Part shown: positions 10,401 to 20,780 of the stretch, one piece after another | How positions within the stretch are numbered: the stretch's first letter is position 1 | Layout of the letters: every line of letters begins with the position of its first letter | NCBI GenBank assembly: GCA_020650975.1 | Contig: JAIPMN010002554.1 | Location: 1-53,024, forward strand | From: Apostichopus californicus | Lineage: Eukaryota > Echinodermata > Holothuroidea > Aspidochirotida > Stichopodidae | Direction of reading: 5' to 3' | DNA length: 53,024 nt | Made by a program: the position numbers and the translations under genes | Notes under the pieces: model-generated | Told to the model about the DNA's origin: nothing | The model's input: the letters and a program-made list of their open reading frames with translations, nothing else | Database searches by the model: none

Positions 10401-10529
10401 AAATTCTTTATTGTTTATCTAATATATTATTAAGTAGAATTTTACATAGATCCTTGTGGCTTTATGAATTACATGCAGTACTGAGACTTTTGACAGACTT
10501 GATTTTTATCAATAGGTATTTCTACTTTC

Positions 10530-10885
10530 GGAACCGAATTTTTTAGGACCAAAATTGAGTCCCCCAAAAAAGGCGGTCCGAAAAATTGTTGGTCCGAAAT
10601 CATGTTGGTCTAAAAAATTTTGGTCCGAAAAATTGGTCTGTAAACATGTTAGTCCAAAAAAAAGTCGGTCCGAAAAATTTGGGCCGAAAAAAGTTAAGTC
10701 CCCAAAAAATTGGCTCCGAAAAATTGTTGGTCCGAAATCATGTTGGTCCAAAAGATTTTGGTCCGAAAAATTTGGTCCTTAAACATGTTGGTCCGAAAAA
10801 AATGGGTCCTTAAACATGTTGGTCCAAACAAATTTTGGTCCGAAAAATGTTGGTCCAAAAAATTATAGGTCCAAAATTATTTGGT
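10530..10885 (+). repeat. Iterated-word array, word TTGGTCCGAAAAAT, with 138-bp higher-order copy
   Basis: More than twenty same-orientation copies of GGTCCGAAA and variants (GGTCCAAAA, GGTCCTTAAACATG) occur at 12-18 bp intervals. On top of this there is a higher-order duplication. The segment beginning near 10557 (GAGTCCCCCAAAAAA) recurs near 10695 (AAGTCCCCAAAAAA), and AAAAATTGTTGGTCCG recurs at 10581 and 10719, a period of 138 bp. Because 138 is divisible by three, pseudo-proteins with repeated GPK/FGP motifs appear in several frames; I do not regard them as genes. Confidence 0.8.
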
Positions 10886-11299
10886 ATTGTCGGAACATAG
10901 AGACGTCCGTTGTATATGATTTAATACGTAGCATACACCTGCAATATTTTGATGTGATTGAGACGAGCTCGCATCTATATTTAGATCAGTGATTCATAGT
11001 CTATGAAAGTAAGAGGCATATTGCCAAATCAAGATAACAATAATTAATGTATAAATTATATTATGATTCAATCCTTTCTTATTTATTGTTATTTAAATTT
11101 TGTAATATAAATTTATTGTATTTACAATTTTCAGTGACACGAAACTCTCAAATTGGGAGGCCTAAGACAATTTTCTCCATTTTTAATTATCACATTTTGT
11201 ACGAGGTTTAAGTTGACCTTTGACTTCAACACCATATTCAATTTCGAAACCGCATAGCAACGGAAGCTAGCTCGCTGTTTGCAAAATAATTTTTGTGAA

Positions 11300-12420
11300 A
11301 ATTTCTTAGCAACTTTCAACTAAAACTCACCCAAGAAGGTCGATAGAAGAATGGAAGTATTAACCGCCATCATCGGCCTACCTGTTATTCCTTAAACTTG
11401 GAGGTAAAACTAAGTTAATTGTTAGGCCACTGGCACTAAGTACTATTATGGTTAGTTTTAGTTACGGTACACAAGTACAATGACAGTGAGTAGCCTAAGC
11501 TTCTACTGGGTACTGCAGTGCATTCTCAACACCAAACTGTGCATTCTAAACACCAATTAACATTGTGTTATGTGTGTATAGTACTATATTGAACAGTGGC
11601 ACATAATCTTCTAATTTATTTCCAAACAAATGCTGGGACTAAGTCTCAATAGTTTACTTGAAGCCTAGGCTACACTCATTTGGTAAAGATTTCTTGAATT
11701 TCCCATGTGAATCTAAATGGGTAGCATGGACACTTCGAATTCCGGACACCTAAGCCTTAAAACACCCCAAAACTATATCTTCTGGTATAAATCACCTCAA
11801 AATATACTTGATATGGTGGGAGAAGTGTGTTATATTACGATACACGGCCAAACTTTCTTTCCTGCAAACTGTTTTCACGTTGTATTCCAAGAAGATTCTT
11901 GTAATTGTGGAACTGGTATTTCTTTGCTAGAGTATTGCGAATATTCGGACACACAGTCCCACAGTGTGGTGCTGGTGATAAAATTGGTTGCGCAGTTGCT
12001 CTTTCAGTAATTATAACAGACTTCATAGATCTCCGGCATTTTATTAACAAATATGTAAGTATTTACTTGCACACGGGTCATTTTGGAGAGAAAATAACTA
12101 GCTTTGTACTTTTTGGTGAAATTTGGCTCTTCCTGTAGGTTGTCATGGTGAAATCGTGTATTTCTTAGGGGTGTCCGAAATTCTTAGGGGTGTCCGAAAT
12201 TCGCAATACTGACTATAGGCTATGTGATATTGTTTAGATGCAGGCCTGGGAAGTGCCATTTCCGGCAATATGGGAGGCATTTTTGGCCAAACCCGCCAAT
12301 GGTGGTGCTCTGAATCTGATTGTGTCTTAGAAAGTACGTGTCAAGCAAATGCCCCCACCCCACACTTTCAAAGCAAATCGACACCCCTGCATGAATTGAT
12401 CCATATTTTCATTTATTTTT
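11300..12420. other. Interior of putative element, dispersed CGGACACC words
   Basis: No gene recognised. Copies of a GAATTYCGGACACC-type word occur near 11738 and 11938 (GAATATTCGGACACAC). Inverted copies form a perfect 19-bp tandem duplication at 12162-12199. Confidence 0.4.
12162..12199 (+). repeat. 19-bp tandem duplication
   Basis: TTCTTAGGGGTGTCCGAAA occurs twice head-to-tail with no mismatch (12162-12180 and 12181-12199). It is the inverse of the GAATTCCGGACACCTAAG segment at 11738-11755. Confidence 0.85.
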
Positions 12421-12423
12421 CAG

Positions 12424-12524
12424 AGCTGGTAATGAAAAAGCATCCTGCCACTAAAAAGGCAATCATCCGGATGAAGATGACAGAAAAACTAAAGGATGAG
12501 AGGAGAGCATATATTGAAGATTAG
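12424..12524 (+). CDS. Exon-like open segment, lysine-rich, unrecognised
   Basis: A strong acceptor (ATTTATTTTTCAG) is followed by a frame beginning LVMKKHPATKKAIIRMK and ending in TAG at 12522-12524, about 33 residues, mostly charged and probably helical. It could be a terminal exon of the plus-strand gene or a relic coding piece carried by the putative element. I know no family match. No partner exon could be linked by phase. Confidence 0.3.
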
Positions 12525-12775
12525 TTAGAACTGTTACTGGCTTGTTTTTGGTTTCTTGCCATTGGTTTCTTGTACAGCCATACTTGGCTCCATAAAAAAA
12601 AACTTGATTCTCATCACTGACTTCTGAAAAACCCTGTCGCCAGGTACTTTTTTTATTTTATTTTTTATCTCAAATCAACTTTTAGTGTGGTCTCACTGGG
12701 CCGAATTTGGTATAATAAATCGTGTATCCAGAATGTTCTTGTCAAGTTGACTTTCCATCGGGCATCAATTAGTCC

Positions 12776-12807
12776 AACACTCACTCAGCCAAACACTCAC
12801 TCAGCCA
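12776..12807 (+). repeat. 16-bp tandem duplication
   Basis: AACACTCACTCAGCCA occurs twice head-to-tail, at 12776-12791 and 12792-12807. Confidence 0.85.
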
Positions 12808-13773
12808 TATTGGCACAACATGATCTCGAATACGAGAGAACGGTTTGATTGTGGGATTTGGTCAGAGTGCTTTCGGGCAATATATTAACGCCAAAACCAT
12901 AAAAACGATGTCAGAAATCAACTTTTTGGTTTTTTATGGAGCCCAACTTAGGTGTTGGTAGAAAGTGGGTACAGTTTATAATGTGTGTTCAATTAGGGGA
13001 TAAATACGAGGGTAGCCGGTCACATATGTGATTTAGGACCAATGATGACGTCATCGCAGAGGCTGAGCGGACCAAAGCCAAGGTCACTGTGATGATGTAG
13101 TAAATACAACTAAAAATAGTGTCTAAAAAGGAAGATTTTATTGCATTTTTCAAAGATCAAGGAACTGTTCTCCAGGTTTATTCATCTCTCCTTTTTTTCG
13201 TGACGTAACAGTGGTTGACACGTCATAGTTGATCGATTCAAAACATTCTACAGAACATGAACTTTCTTTAGCCGTATCGATCACAATTATATTGCAATAT
13301 TAGTGAACCTAAATGGTTAATAAGCTGCCATACATAGCTCATTGGAAACCATATCCGTGCCGTGTGATATTATGGCAAGTAACCACTGGGGAGTGTCACA
13401 GCTCTAGGAATTGATTCCACAACTTCCGTCCATGCCACGTAAGCCAAACTTTTACTTAAAGCCAAAGTTATTGTTTTATATGAATATAGTGATTCAACAA
13501 CTTTTTGATGTCACGGTCCATATGTAGGCCTACTAGTAAGCCAAAGTTTTTCTTAACGATTATCTTAATGATATATTAAATTAAATGCCTTTCGTATTAC
13601 ACGTTTTTCGTTTGTTCCTTAGAAATAAATCATTCAGCAATGTAACTAACACATGTCTGTGCATATTTGACCTCGACTATATTATTTATTGAGCAGTTCA
13701 AAAGCAAATTAACTTAGCTACACCATATATCGACTGTAGCACAATCAATTGCTGTATGCGATCTTAAAATCTG
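12808..13773. other. Interior of putative element, no gene recognised
   Basis: No exon or known repeat seen. A palindromic CRE/ATF site, TGACGTCA, lies at 13047-13054. Confidence 0.4.
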
Positions 13774-14142
13774 CAGGATTCCATTTCCCACATTTCAATT
13801 GAAAAACCCACAGGATTTGTTCCCCACATCATTTGAAAACCCACAGGATTCATTTCCCACATGTCAATTGAAAACCCACAGGATAAGTTTCCCACGTCAT
13901 TTAAAAACCCACAGGATTCATTTCCCACATGTCAATTGAAAACCCACAGAACTCATTTCCCACGTCAATTGAAAACCCACAGTTTGTTTCCCACATTATT
14001 TGGAAACCCACATAATTTTATTTCCCACATGTATGCCGTGGGTTTTACTTCATTTCCCACGTGCCAAAATCCCATAGGATTCTACTCTTTCCCACGTGGG
14101 GAAATTCATGTGGGTATTTGTTGTGGGTTTTTTTGGTAAGGG
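13774..14142. repeat. Iterated-word array, word CCCACAGGATTCATTTCCCAC
   Basis: Roughly a dozen degenerate copies alternate TTTCCCACAT and AAAACCCACAGGATT, joined by CAATTGA/CATTTGA linkers at about 35-40 bp spacing. The word content overlaps that of the array at 9891-10400, in the opposite sense. The outer end shares the inverted terminal sequence with that array. Confidence 0.75.
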
Positions 14143-15323
14143 AATGGTAGGGATTCTTTGTGTACATGCTAATTCATTCATAGGAAATAACAGGCAATGC
14201 ACTATCATCATAATTCACAAGAGTGGGAAATTCCCCTTAATGCCCAATTGTTCCTGGAAAGTCAGAAATGAGAATAATTTGACATTTCAATTAGCGACAT
14301 TTTTTATAAAAATACATGGAGAACATCACTATGATGATTGATGTCATTAGTCTAATGTAGTGGCATTCTGCCAAGGTCAAGCCAGATGTATTTTATATAC
14401 ATTTCCATCAATCATGTAACTGATATCATTGTCTTTTCTTTCCATATTTAGAAATTTTTAAAGTAATTACTGCTGCTGTAGTCACAGAGAGCATGTAACC
14501 TTGACAGTCAGGCATGAATGAGTTAAAAAAAAAAAAAAAAAAATTTTTAAATGAAGCAAAACCAGCCATCTGGAATGTCAAGGTTTCTTGGAAAAAGAAG
14601 AAGCAAATTTGTCAGTGAACTCTATATTTGATGTCCTCTGACTAGTTTATCAGAAACAGGTTGTTAAAATAGGACTGCCAGTGACCTCAGAAAAAGTTAA
14701 GTCAAATTTCAAGAACAAAAATTTTTATAAATTGATGGAAAACTTAATGCTCCTCAACTATAATTCTAAACTTTAGCGTTTCATGCTAGAGAGTTACTTT
14801 ATACGTTGCCATTAATGGTACGCTGTATGTACGGGCCAATATATTACCCTTGTGGGAAGGCTCGTTACCATGGGGATGTTTGCACACAGCATTTAGGTAC
14901 CATCAAGGAAGTGCTTCCTTTTGGTTTCTTTTGTCTCATTGTCTGGACCCTTTACATGGAGTTGGATTAATTACCACATATGCAGTTGCTCTGCATTGTA
15001 AATGAATACCATTGTTAGAAATGGCAATGGTCAATATACTTATGCTGTGCTGTGACAGTGTTGCCATGGAGATATTATATGCAACTATAGCAACCCCTCT
15101 TAGCCTCAAATATATGTACTATTTGTATGTATACACTCAAGAGGTCATTCCATTTCCATTCTGACAATATTTCAGTGCTTGGAATAATCAGTTAGAACCC
15201 GAGGAACCCAGGGCTAGCAGAGTTATTTATGTAGTAGGCTACAGTTGTTTATGTGCACAAACACAGACATAACAGTTATTCACTGTGTTTATTGTGTGTA
15301 TAGTGTTTATTCTGGGAGTCATT
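14143..15323. other. Intergenic, no gene recognised
   Basis: No exon supported. A run of about 19 A residues occurs at 14525-14543. The rest is unstructured AT-rich sequence. Confidence 0.4.
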
Positions 15324-15447
15324 TATGGGAAGCCATGTGGGACAAACACCGAATATATCCGCGTATTTATTTGAATATATACGCTTTTTATATTCGTATT
15401 AATACGAGGATATATTATGCTTTGTTTGTCCCCTATGGCTTGCCATA
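15324..15447. mobile_element. 124-bp fold-back element (MITE-like)
   Basis: Arms at 15324-15348 and 15423-15447 are inverted copies of TATGGsAAGCCATrkGGGACA plus AACA, matching at 22 of 25 positions. The pairing continues inward (GAATATATCC against GGATATATT; CGTATTAATACG at the centre), so the whole unit can form one long hairpin. It has no coding capacity and is surrounded by unrelated sequence. Confidence 0.65.
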
Positions 15448-15995
15448 GTCATTGAGTCTATTCACATAGCATGTAATTGGATCTTGCTATCTTGGCTCTG
15501 TTAGTGATATATGCAGTAATGAGATGAAACTGCACAACAGATTTTAAGCCGCATGTTGTCACATCATGACATAGAATATATAGTTATTTTGTGAGACTTT
15601 CTACTGCTGGTGATTAGAGTAACCAGCACCAAGATTGTTTTCATTGCATTTGCCCATAACGGTAGACTACCACTTACATGTGGCTGCTGGCCTGACATCA
15701 AAATGGGGGACACATCAACGATTTAAGGCGACATAAAGTTGACATTGGCTTGCTTAGTCATGAAGCATGTCTAAGATTGACCCATGAGCCATACTTGATA
15801 GCTCATGCAGGATAGAGGGCAGTACACTGAATCGACTACCACTGTCATTGAAAGCTACCTGGATTAGTGGAATCACCCTCAAATTATGTAAACAGGGCCT
15901 ATATACAGGCAGACGCTGGAGACTTCATCCATGCCAATTTCAAAATACAGAAAACAAGTTTCGATTAAAGATACATTTCTTTTTCTCTTCTGCAG
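15448..15995. other. Intergenic or intronic, no gene recognised
   Basis: Nothing identifiable apart from the pyrimidine tract just before the next exon-like segment. Confidence 0.4.
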
Positions 15996-16139
15996 GATGA
16001 AACCGAGTGGTACACCATAGATAGTGAACGGTTTGAGGCTGGTCCAGTGTCGGTCACTTTATTGCCAAACAAGCTCAAGTTTTTTTATCAGCCAAGGAAC
16101 TCTGAATCAGAATCTTCTAACTTGGAAACTCAGAGGTGA
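15996..16139 (+). CDS. Exon-like open segment, unrecognised protein
   Basis: A strong polypyrimidine tract and acceptor (TTTTTCTCTTCTGCAG) precede 15996. The phase-0 frame reads DETEWYTIDSERFEAGPVSV, then a hydrophobic/basic stretch, then a serine-rich end, and stops with TGA at 16137-16139. A possible donor (GAG|GTGACA) sits exactly at the stop, so it may be internal in another transcript. The residue composition is globular and unlike random AT-rich translation. I do not recognise the family. It could be a last exon of a gene starting further left. Confidence 0.4.
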   Translation, partial: DETEWYTIDSERFEAGPVSVTLLPNKLKFFYQPRNSESESSNLETQR

Positions 16140-17268
16140 CAAATTTACTTGCGCTAGAGTAGTGCTGTTCGTTGCCAGAAGCCTGCAGAGAGAGGAATGG
16201 AGAGGGTAAAGGGAGCCCTCTATGTATGGAGAGATGTGGATTAGGTCCTTGACTGAGGTCTGAATTTGGCTGCTTGAAAAAGGAGTAATATAATTCTACA
16301 AGCCGTTGAGCCAACCCGAGAACTTTATACCTCATCTGGGACGTAAGGTCATCTTGACTATATTCATATCAATGAAACGTCAGATGACAACTGATGTATA
16401 CTGGATTAATTATCATAATGCTGTATAAACTTGACATATTATAATCCATATAAATATTGATAAGTTTTGTAAGGAAATTGCTAAGAGGAATTCTTGCTAA
16501 TTCTCTACAATTCTACATTTATCATTTATTTCTCATTTATCATGGACCTGAACATTCACAATTCCACCTTTAAACAGCTGTTTACCTCTATGCTGCAAGT
16601 TCAGTGTTTTTAGTTTTAAATGAAGCCTGTTGAAATTTAAACTGTAAAAATCTGATACTCCCATGGAACTATTGTTCAACATACCAATACATTGTGGACT
16701 ACAGGTATACATTATAATGATGATGACATTGTTTTTAGGACCGTTTATTGGCACAATTTAGATATTGCAATCCATGAAATATTGATATAATTTCAAGGTG
16801 TTTCTTGCAAAAAACACAAGGCATCTCTGCCATGACTACAAAAAATACAAGGCATCTCTGCCATGACTACATTTATTATCTTTCTAATTTTTTCACTTCA
16901 AAAACTGAACATTCTACCCGCTTTTAATAGGATGGTATGTAAGGTTGCTTTGTGATGTCAAGAGAACAAATGTTTCATTAAAGGTCAGTGGGTTATGATA
17001 ATTTCAGGATGAGTTTTATACCTCTAATGAGGTTCATTCACAGCAGTCGAAGCAAAGAAAATTTTCCACAAATTTGGGCATGTATTAAATTTTACCATGT
17101 AATTATTCAGTAACAGGGTGACATCATTCAAAGCCTCAAAACATTGTTCTTTTTCTTTCCCTGTATCAAATTTAGTTGTTTTCATTGAGGCTATGTGAAA
17201 TAAAATTAGATCAAAGAAAGTGGTTGCAATATGACTTTTACACATTGCAGCTATACTGTCTATCATTA
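16140..17268. other. Intergenic, contains a 31-bp duplication
   Basis: No gene seen. ACAAGGCATCTCTGCCATGA with flanking ACTACAAAAAAT is duplicated with a 31-bp period at 16816-16871. Confidence 0.5.
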
Positions 17269-17697
17269 CAACTACATATATGTATAACACATGTGAAGTT
17301 TTAGTACACCGCCATACAAAACTGCATATGTATAACACATCTGAAGTTTTAGTACACCACCATACAAAACTGCATATGTATAACACATGTAAGTTTTAGT
17401 ACACCACCATACAAAACTGCATATGTATAACACGTGAAGTTTATAATACACCACCATACAAAACTGCATATGTATAACACATGTGAAGTTTTAGTACACC
17501 ACCATGCAATACTGCATATGCATAACACATGTGAAGTTTTAGTACACCACCATACAAAACTGCATATGTATAACACATGTGAAGTTTTAGTACACCACCA
17601 TGCAATACTGCATATGCATAACACGTGAAGTTTTAGTACACCACCATACAAAACTGCATGTATAACACATATGAAGTTTTAGTACACCACCATTCAA
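17269..17697 (-). repeat. 48-bp minisatellite, about nine copies
   Basis: The unit contains TAGTACACCACCATACAAAA, then CTGCATATGTATAACACATG, then TGAAGTTT. Two variants (ACAAAACTGCATATGTATAA and GCAATACTGCATATGCATAA) alternate between about 17456 and 17640, a dimeric higher-order pattern. Since 48 is a multiple of three, repeated-peptide frames stay open for 60-120 codons on both strands. I treat these as consequences of the repeat, not genes. Confidence 0.9.
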
Positions 17698-17964
17698 TAT
17701 AAACTCCAAACCAGTGTGTCTACAACAAATGGGTTCACAATGCTGCTCCTGCATGGTTACCTGACAACCTGACTAACCCTGTTGCTTTCTGTACTAAAGG
17801 TACATACAAAATTGGGTACTAGTGCATTCACTTTTTGTAGGACTGAAGCTTTCAAAATCACTTCCTATCCCTGTCTGCAAGATCGACGTCATTGATAGAT
17901 TTTTTATAAAGTTAATATGCAAGTTTTTGTGTCCTGTTTCTTTCTTCTTTCTTCTTTGTTGTTT

Positions 17965-18074
17965 GGGGGGGGGGGGAGCCAACGTCCACATCTGTGTCAT
18001 CTCTGCATAGATAGAGGGGGATGTTTACAAATACCTTATTCTATCCATTTATCCATCTATCTATCCATCTATTT
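17965..18074. repeat. G-run and ATCT microsatellite
   Basis: A run of 12 G is at 17965-17976. An imperfect (ATCT/ATCC)n tract is at 18041-18074. Confidence 0.8.
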
Positions 18075-20544
18075 AATATTAAAGTATGTGCTACAGCTGC
18101 ATTACAAGCAAGAGATGCCAAGTCTCTATGAAATATATACCTGCACTGCCAGTCCACTTTCTGGATCATGGCTAACAGATAATTTCGGTCGTCATGACAA
18201 CCATGCAGCTCACAGAAAAGTAACCCAGAAAGTACAGGCATCTATTTTGAAAAATTGTTGCTATCCACAAGCACGATTTAAAGGTTGGTGACCATTGGTA
18301 GAACAAGTGCAACTTAAAAAACATAATCCATTGGCTGTTTCAATTTGTTTACCGAATACTAATTTCTTCTGGATGACTGCCTCATTCATTGATAGTTTAC
18401 ACTTTAAGTGCATGCAAGCCAAAAATTCAGGAATAATGCAGACTTCAATTTACATATTTGTGGTGTTTTTTCAGCGACTTGATCTAGTCGAGTGATAATC
18501 TTTTAGGTTATGTATCTCTTTAGCTGCTGAGGTAATGAAATGTAAAGAACATTTTCAAGAGACACATGTTTACGTCAGAGGTGTAAGTGCCAATCAGGAA
18601 AATCGTACCTCACAGAATTTGTGAATATTTTTTGGTAAGTTAAGGCAAAGGTTTACGATCCTCTTTAGATAGGTCTTCATGAATATGCATTGCTTTAAGT
18701 ATTGAATGCTGTACTTTAATAGCTTAGTCTATATAAATGTAAATGATTTGTAAAAGGCATTGAGTAAAAAAGCTTTGTTTAGTTTACTGGTAAATTAGCA
18801 GGAAAATGCATCCAGATGGAATATCAATGTCACTTGAAAAGTTGCACGAATACGAGTTAACATCAGCAAAGAAGAATATCCGTCATTGAGTTAATATTTT
18901 TCAAAAATTTTCAATGAACATTGAACAAATGAACATTTTCAAAAATTCAATGTTTTTAATATTCAATAACCAAAGCAAGCAAAGATTTGTTAAATTGTTT
19001 TGAAAGTTTTTGAAAGTTATGGGTTGTTAGTAGAGGAGCTGTCAAATAATATTCAAAACTTAAGAAAAAAGAAAGTTACAGAAAACCCTTGGGAAAGACA
19101 CTTATGAAAGTAGGCAAGCAAATGAAGAGTTAAACTGGGAAACATGTTGATTGTCTATACCCAGAAAAGAAAAATGTTAACCTACTTTTTCTTCAACCAC
19201 CTTTCTCCTTTGTGGTGTATCTGGTAGCCTACGTTTTATAGATTTATTAGATGAGACCACAATTTTCTATTTTTGTCATTAAAAGGTTAAAAGTGTCAAA
19301 CTAGTTATATGAAAACAAATGTAAAATTTGCAACTAGCACCTGTAATGTTTTTTTTAGTGATAGCTAGTGATAGCTATTATTTTAATTTTTTAAATTCTA
19401 AACATGAAAATCAAAGACCAAATGAGGACTCAAATTTTAGCACAAGTTTACCATATGTCGTGGTTTGAATTTACATATATATGGCTCCCTTAATTAATTT
19501 TTGAAAAATAACGATAACTGGGCATGTGAAGCAAAGAGATGTTGGTCACACGATGTCAGCCTATTTTTAGACACCATGTGATTACATACCCTTTGAAGTT
19601 CAACATTCATGGTAGACAGTTAATATTACTACAAAGGGCTTCAATAAACATACTCAAAAACATATATAAAACCACATATTTATTAGTTTTACTGACATTT
19701 AAAGACAATTTGGTTTGGATTCAGCCTATTGGAAATAATTTCATTTCATTGTTACCATAATACCATAATGGTATATATTCAGGCCTGTAGCCAGATTTCA
19801 AAATACTAAGGGGAGAGGAGGAGGACGACAAAATTTGGGTGGTGTCTGTCCTGAGAGGGAAGGGGCTAAACTGCAAACTGGTACCATCAAGTTTAAATAC
19901 TACTAGTGTATACAACTTTGCATGCGTATGTTATAAATTGTAGGCCCGAGTGGTTTTGAAGGGTTGCAGCCCTGTATATCAAAGATGTCAAATATTACCT
20001 AATATGTCAAATATTACCTAACATATTAAATGTCCCGTGTGGGAAAGCGCACCCAGGTTATCTCGTATATTGACTCAAATGATGATGTAAGTTTTTGGTT
20101 TTCTTAAATGACAATACAATTCCATACAAAACACAGAACTCAGACTCTTGTCAATCACTGAATCGTAGTCAACGTGTTCAGAGAAAGCTTGTATGGCCAA
20201 TGAGGAAAATGTTATGGAGAAGCACACCACAAAGTGCTATAGTAAACAAGTAGCCTACAGATCCATTTCATATACATCATTGCTAAGCATGTGTAGTTTT
20301 TTTTTTGCCAATTATTTTAGCTATGCCCAGGGGCAGTCCCCCTCCCCTTTGGCTACACCATTGAATATATTAGTTTTCTCTTTAAAGGATACAGTGCACT
20401 AAATGAATGTTTGTCTCAAATTAATACAGAAGGGTACATGAAGCTCTTTTATTTTATTGACAGCACCTATAATACTAGCTGCTGCACTGGTCCAGTGGAT
20501 GGTTTGTTATTTTGTTGGCCTACTTTTAACCATTTCCCCCATCC
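18075..20544. other. Intergenic, no gene recognised
   Basis: No exon or RNA gene supported. GTAGCCA-type ends at 19784-19800 (AGGCCTGTAGCCAGA) and, inverted, at 20325-20365 (rich in GGGGCAGTCCCC and TTGGCTACACC) recall ends of DNA transposons, but the match is too short to call. Confidence 0.4.
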
Positions 20545-20554
20545 NNNNNNNNNN
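20545..20554. other. Assembly gap (10 N)
   Basis: Ten N. The sequence on each side contains nearly the same ~40-bp segment (GGCCTACTTTTAACCATTTC preceded by ATGGTTT...TTTTGT), so the gap sits between two copies of one segment. Confidence 0.95.
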
Positions 20555-20774
20555 CATGGTTTATTTTGTAGGCCTACTTTTAACCATTTCCCTCTTTCCC
20601 CCCCTGTTGTGCAGCCAATGCCCTAGGGGAATGCACCAGCCTAGTAACACTGTTGTATATGAGTCAATGATATATCAAACATGATTTCTGCCTACTGTTC
20701 ATGTAGATAATTTCCATATTCAAATATAAAAACAAAAATGACAACTGAGACAAATAATTTCTTTTACGCTGAAT
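20555..20774. other. Intergenic downstream of ATOX1
   Basis: No gene seen; region just beyond the presumed ATOX1 cleavage site. Confidence 0.4.
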
Positions 20775-20780
20775 TTTATT
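20775..20780 (-). terminator. ATOX1: Putative ATOX1 polyadenylation signal
   Basis: AATAAA on the minus strand (CAATAAAATTC), about 1.26 kb past the ATOX1 stop. It is the best hexamer I see downstream on that strand; usage is inferred. Confidence 0.4.

Larger units (their letters stand above)
9891..14142. mobile_element. Putative 4.25-kb inverted-repeat DNA element with word-array ends
   Basis: The left end (9891-9911) reads CCCTTACC, six A, T, CCCACA. The right end (14122-14142), read inward on the other strand, gives CCCTTACC, seven A, CCCACA: 20 of 21 positions identical in inverted orientation. A second shared motif, AATCCTRTGGGATTTT, lies 62 bp in from the left end (9953-9970) and 61 bp in from the right end (14066-14081). 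Both ends continue into arrays of CCCACA/TGTGGG words. The interior holds other short repeats and no recognisable transposase, so it would be non-autonomous. No target-site duplication was found, so the exact outer boundary is uncertain. Confidence 0.6.

Noticed and set aside
10509-10813. Long frames with repeated GPK/FGP motifs on both strands
   Set aside because: Generated by the GGTCCGAAA word array and its 138-bp period; no start context, splice sites or protein-like composition.
9891-14142. CRISPR-like array
   Set aside because: Regular-looking repeats, but the words are degenerate, irregularly spaced and in both orientations, and the context is a eukaryotic genome.
17024-17651. Frames up to 120 codons with Cys/Trp-rich repeats
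   Set aside because: Produced by a 48-bp minisatellite whose period is a multiple of three.
19784-20365. DNA transposon bounded by GTAGCCA-type ends
   Set aside because: Only a few bases match in inverted orientation and no body or target duplication is recognisable.
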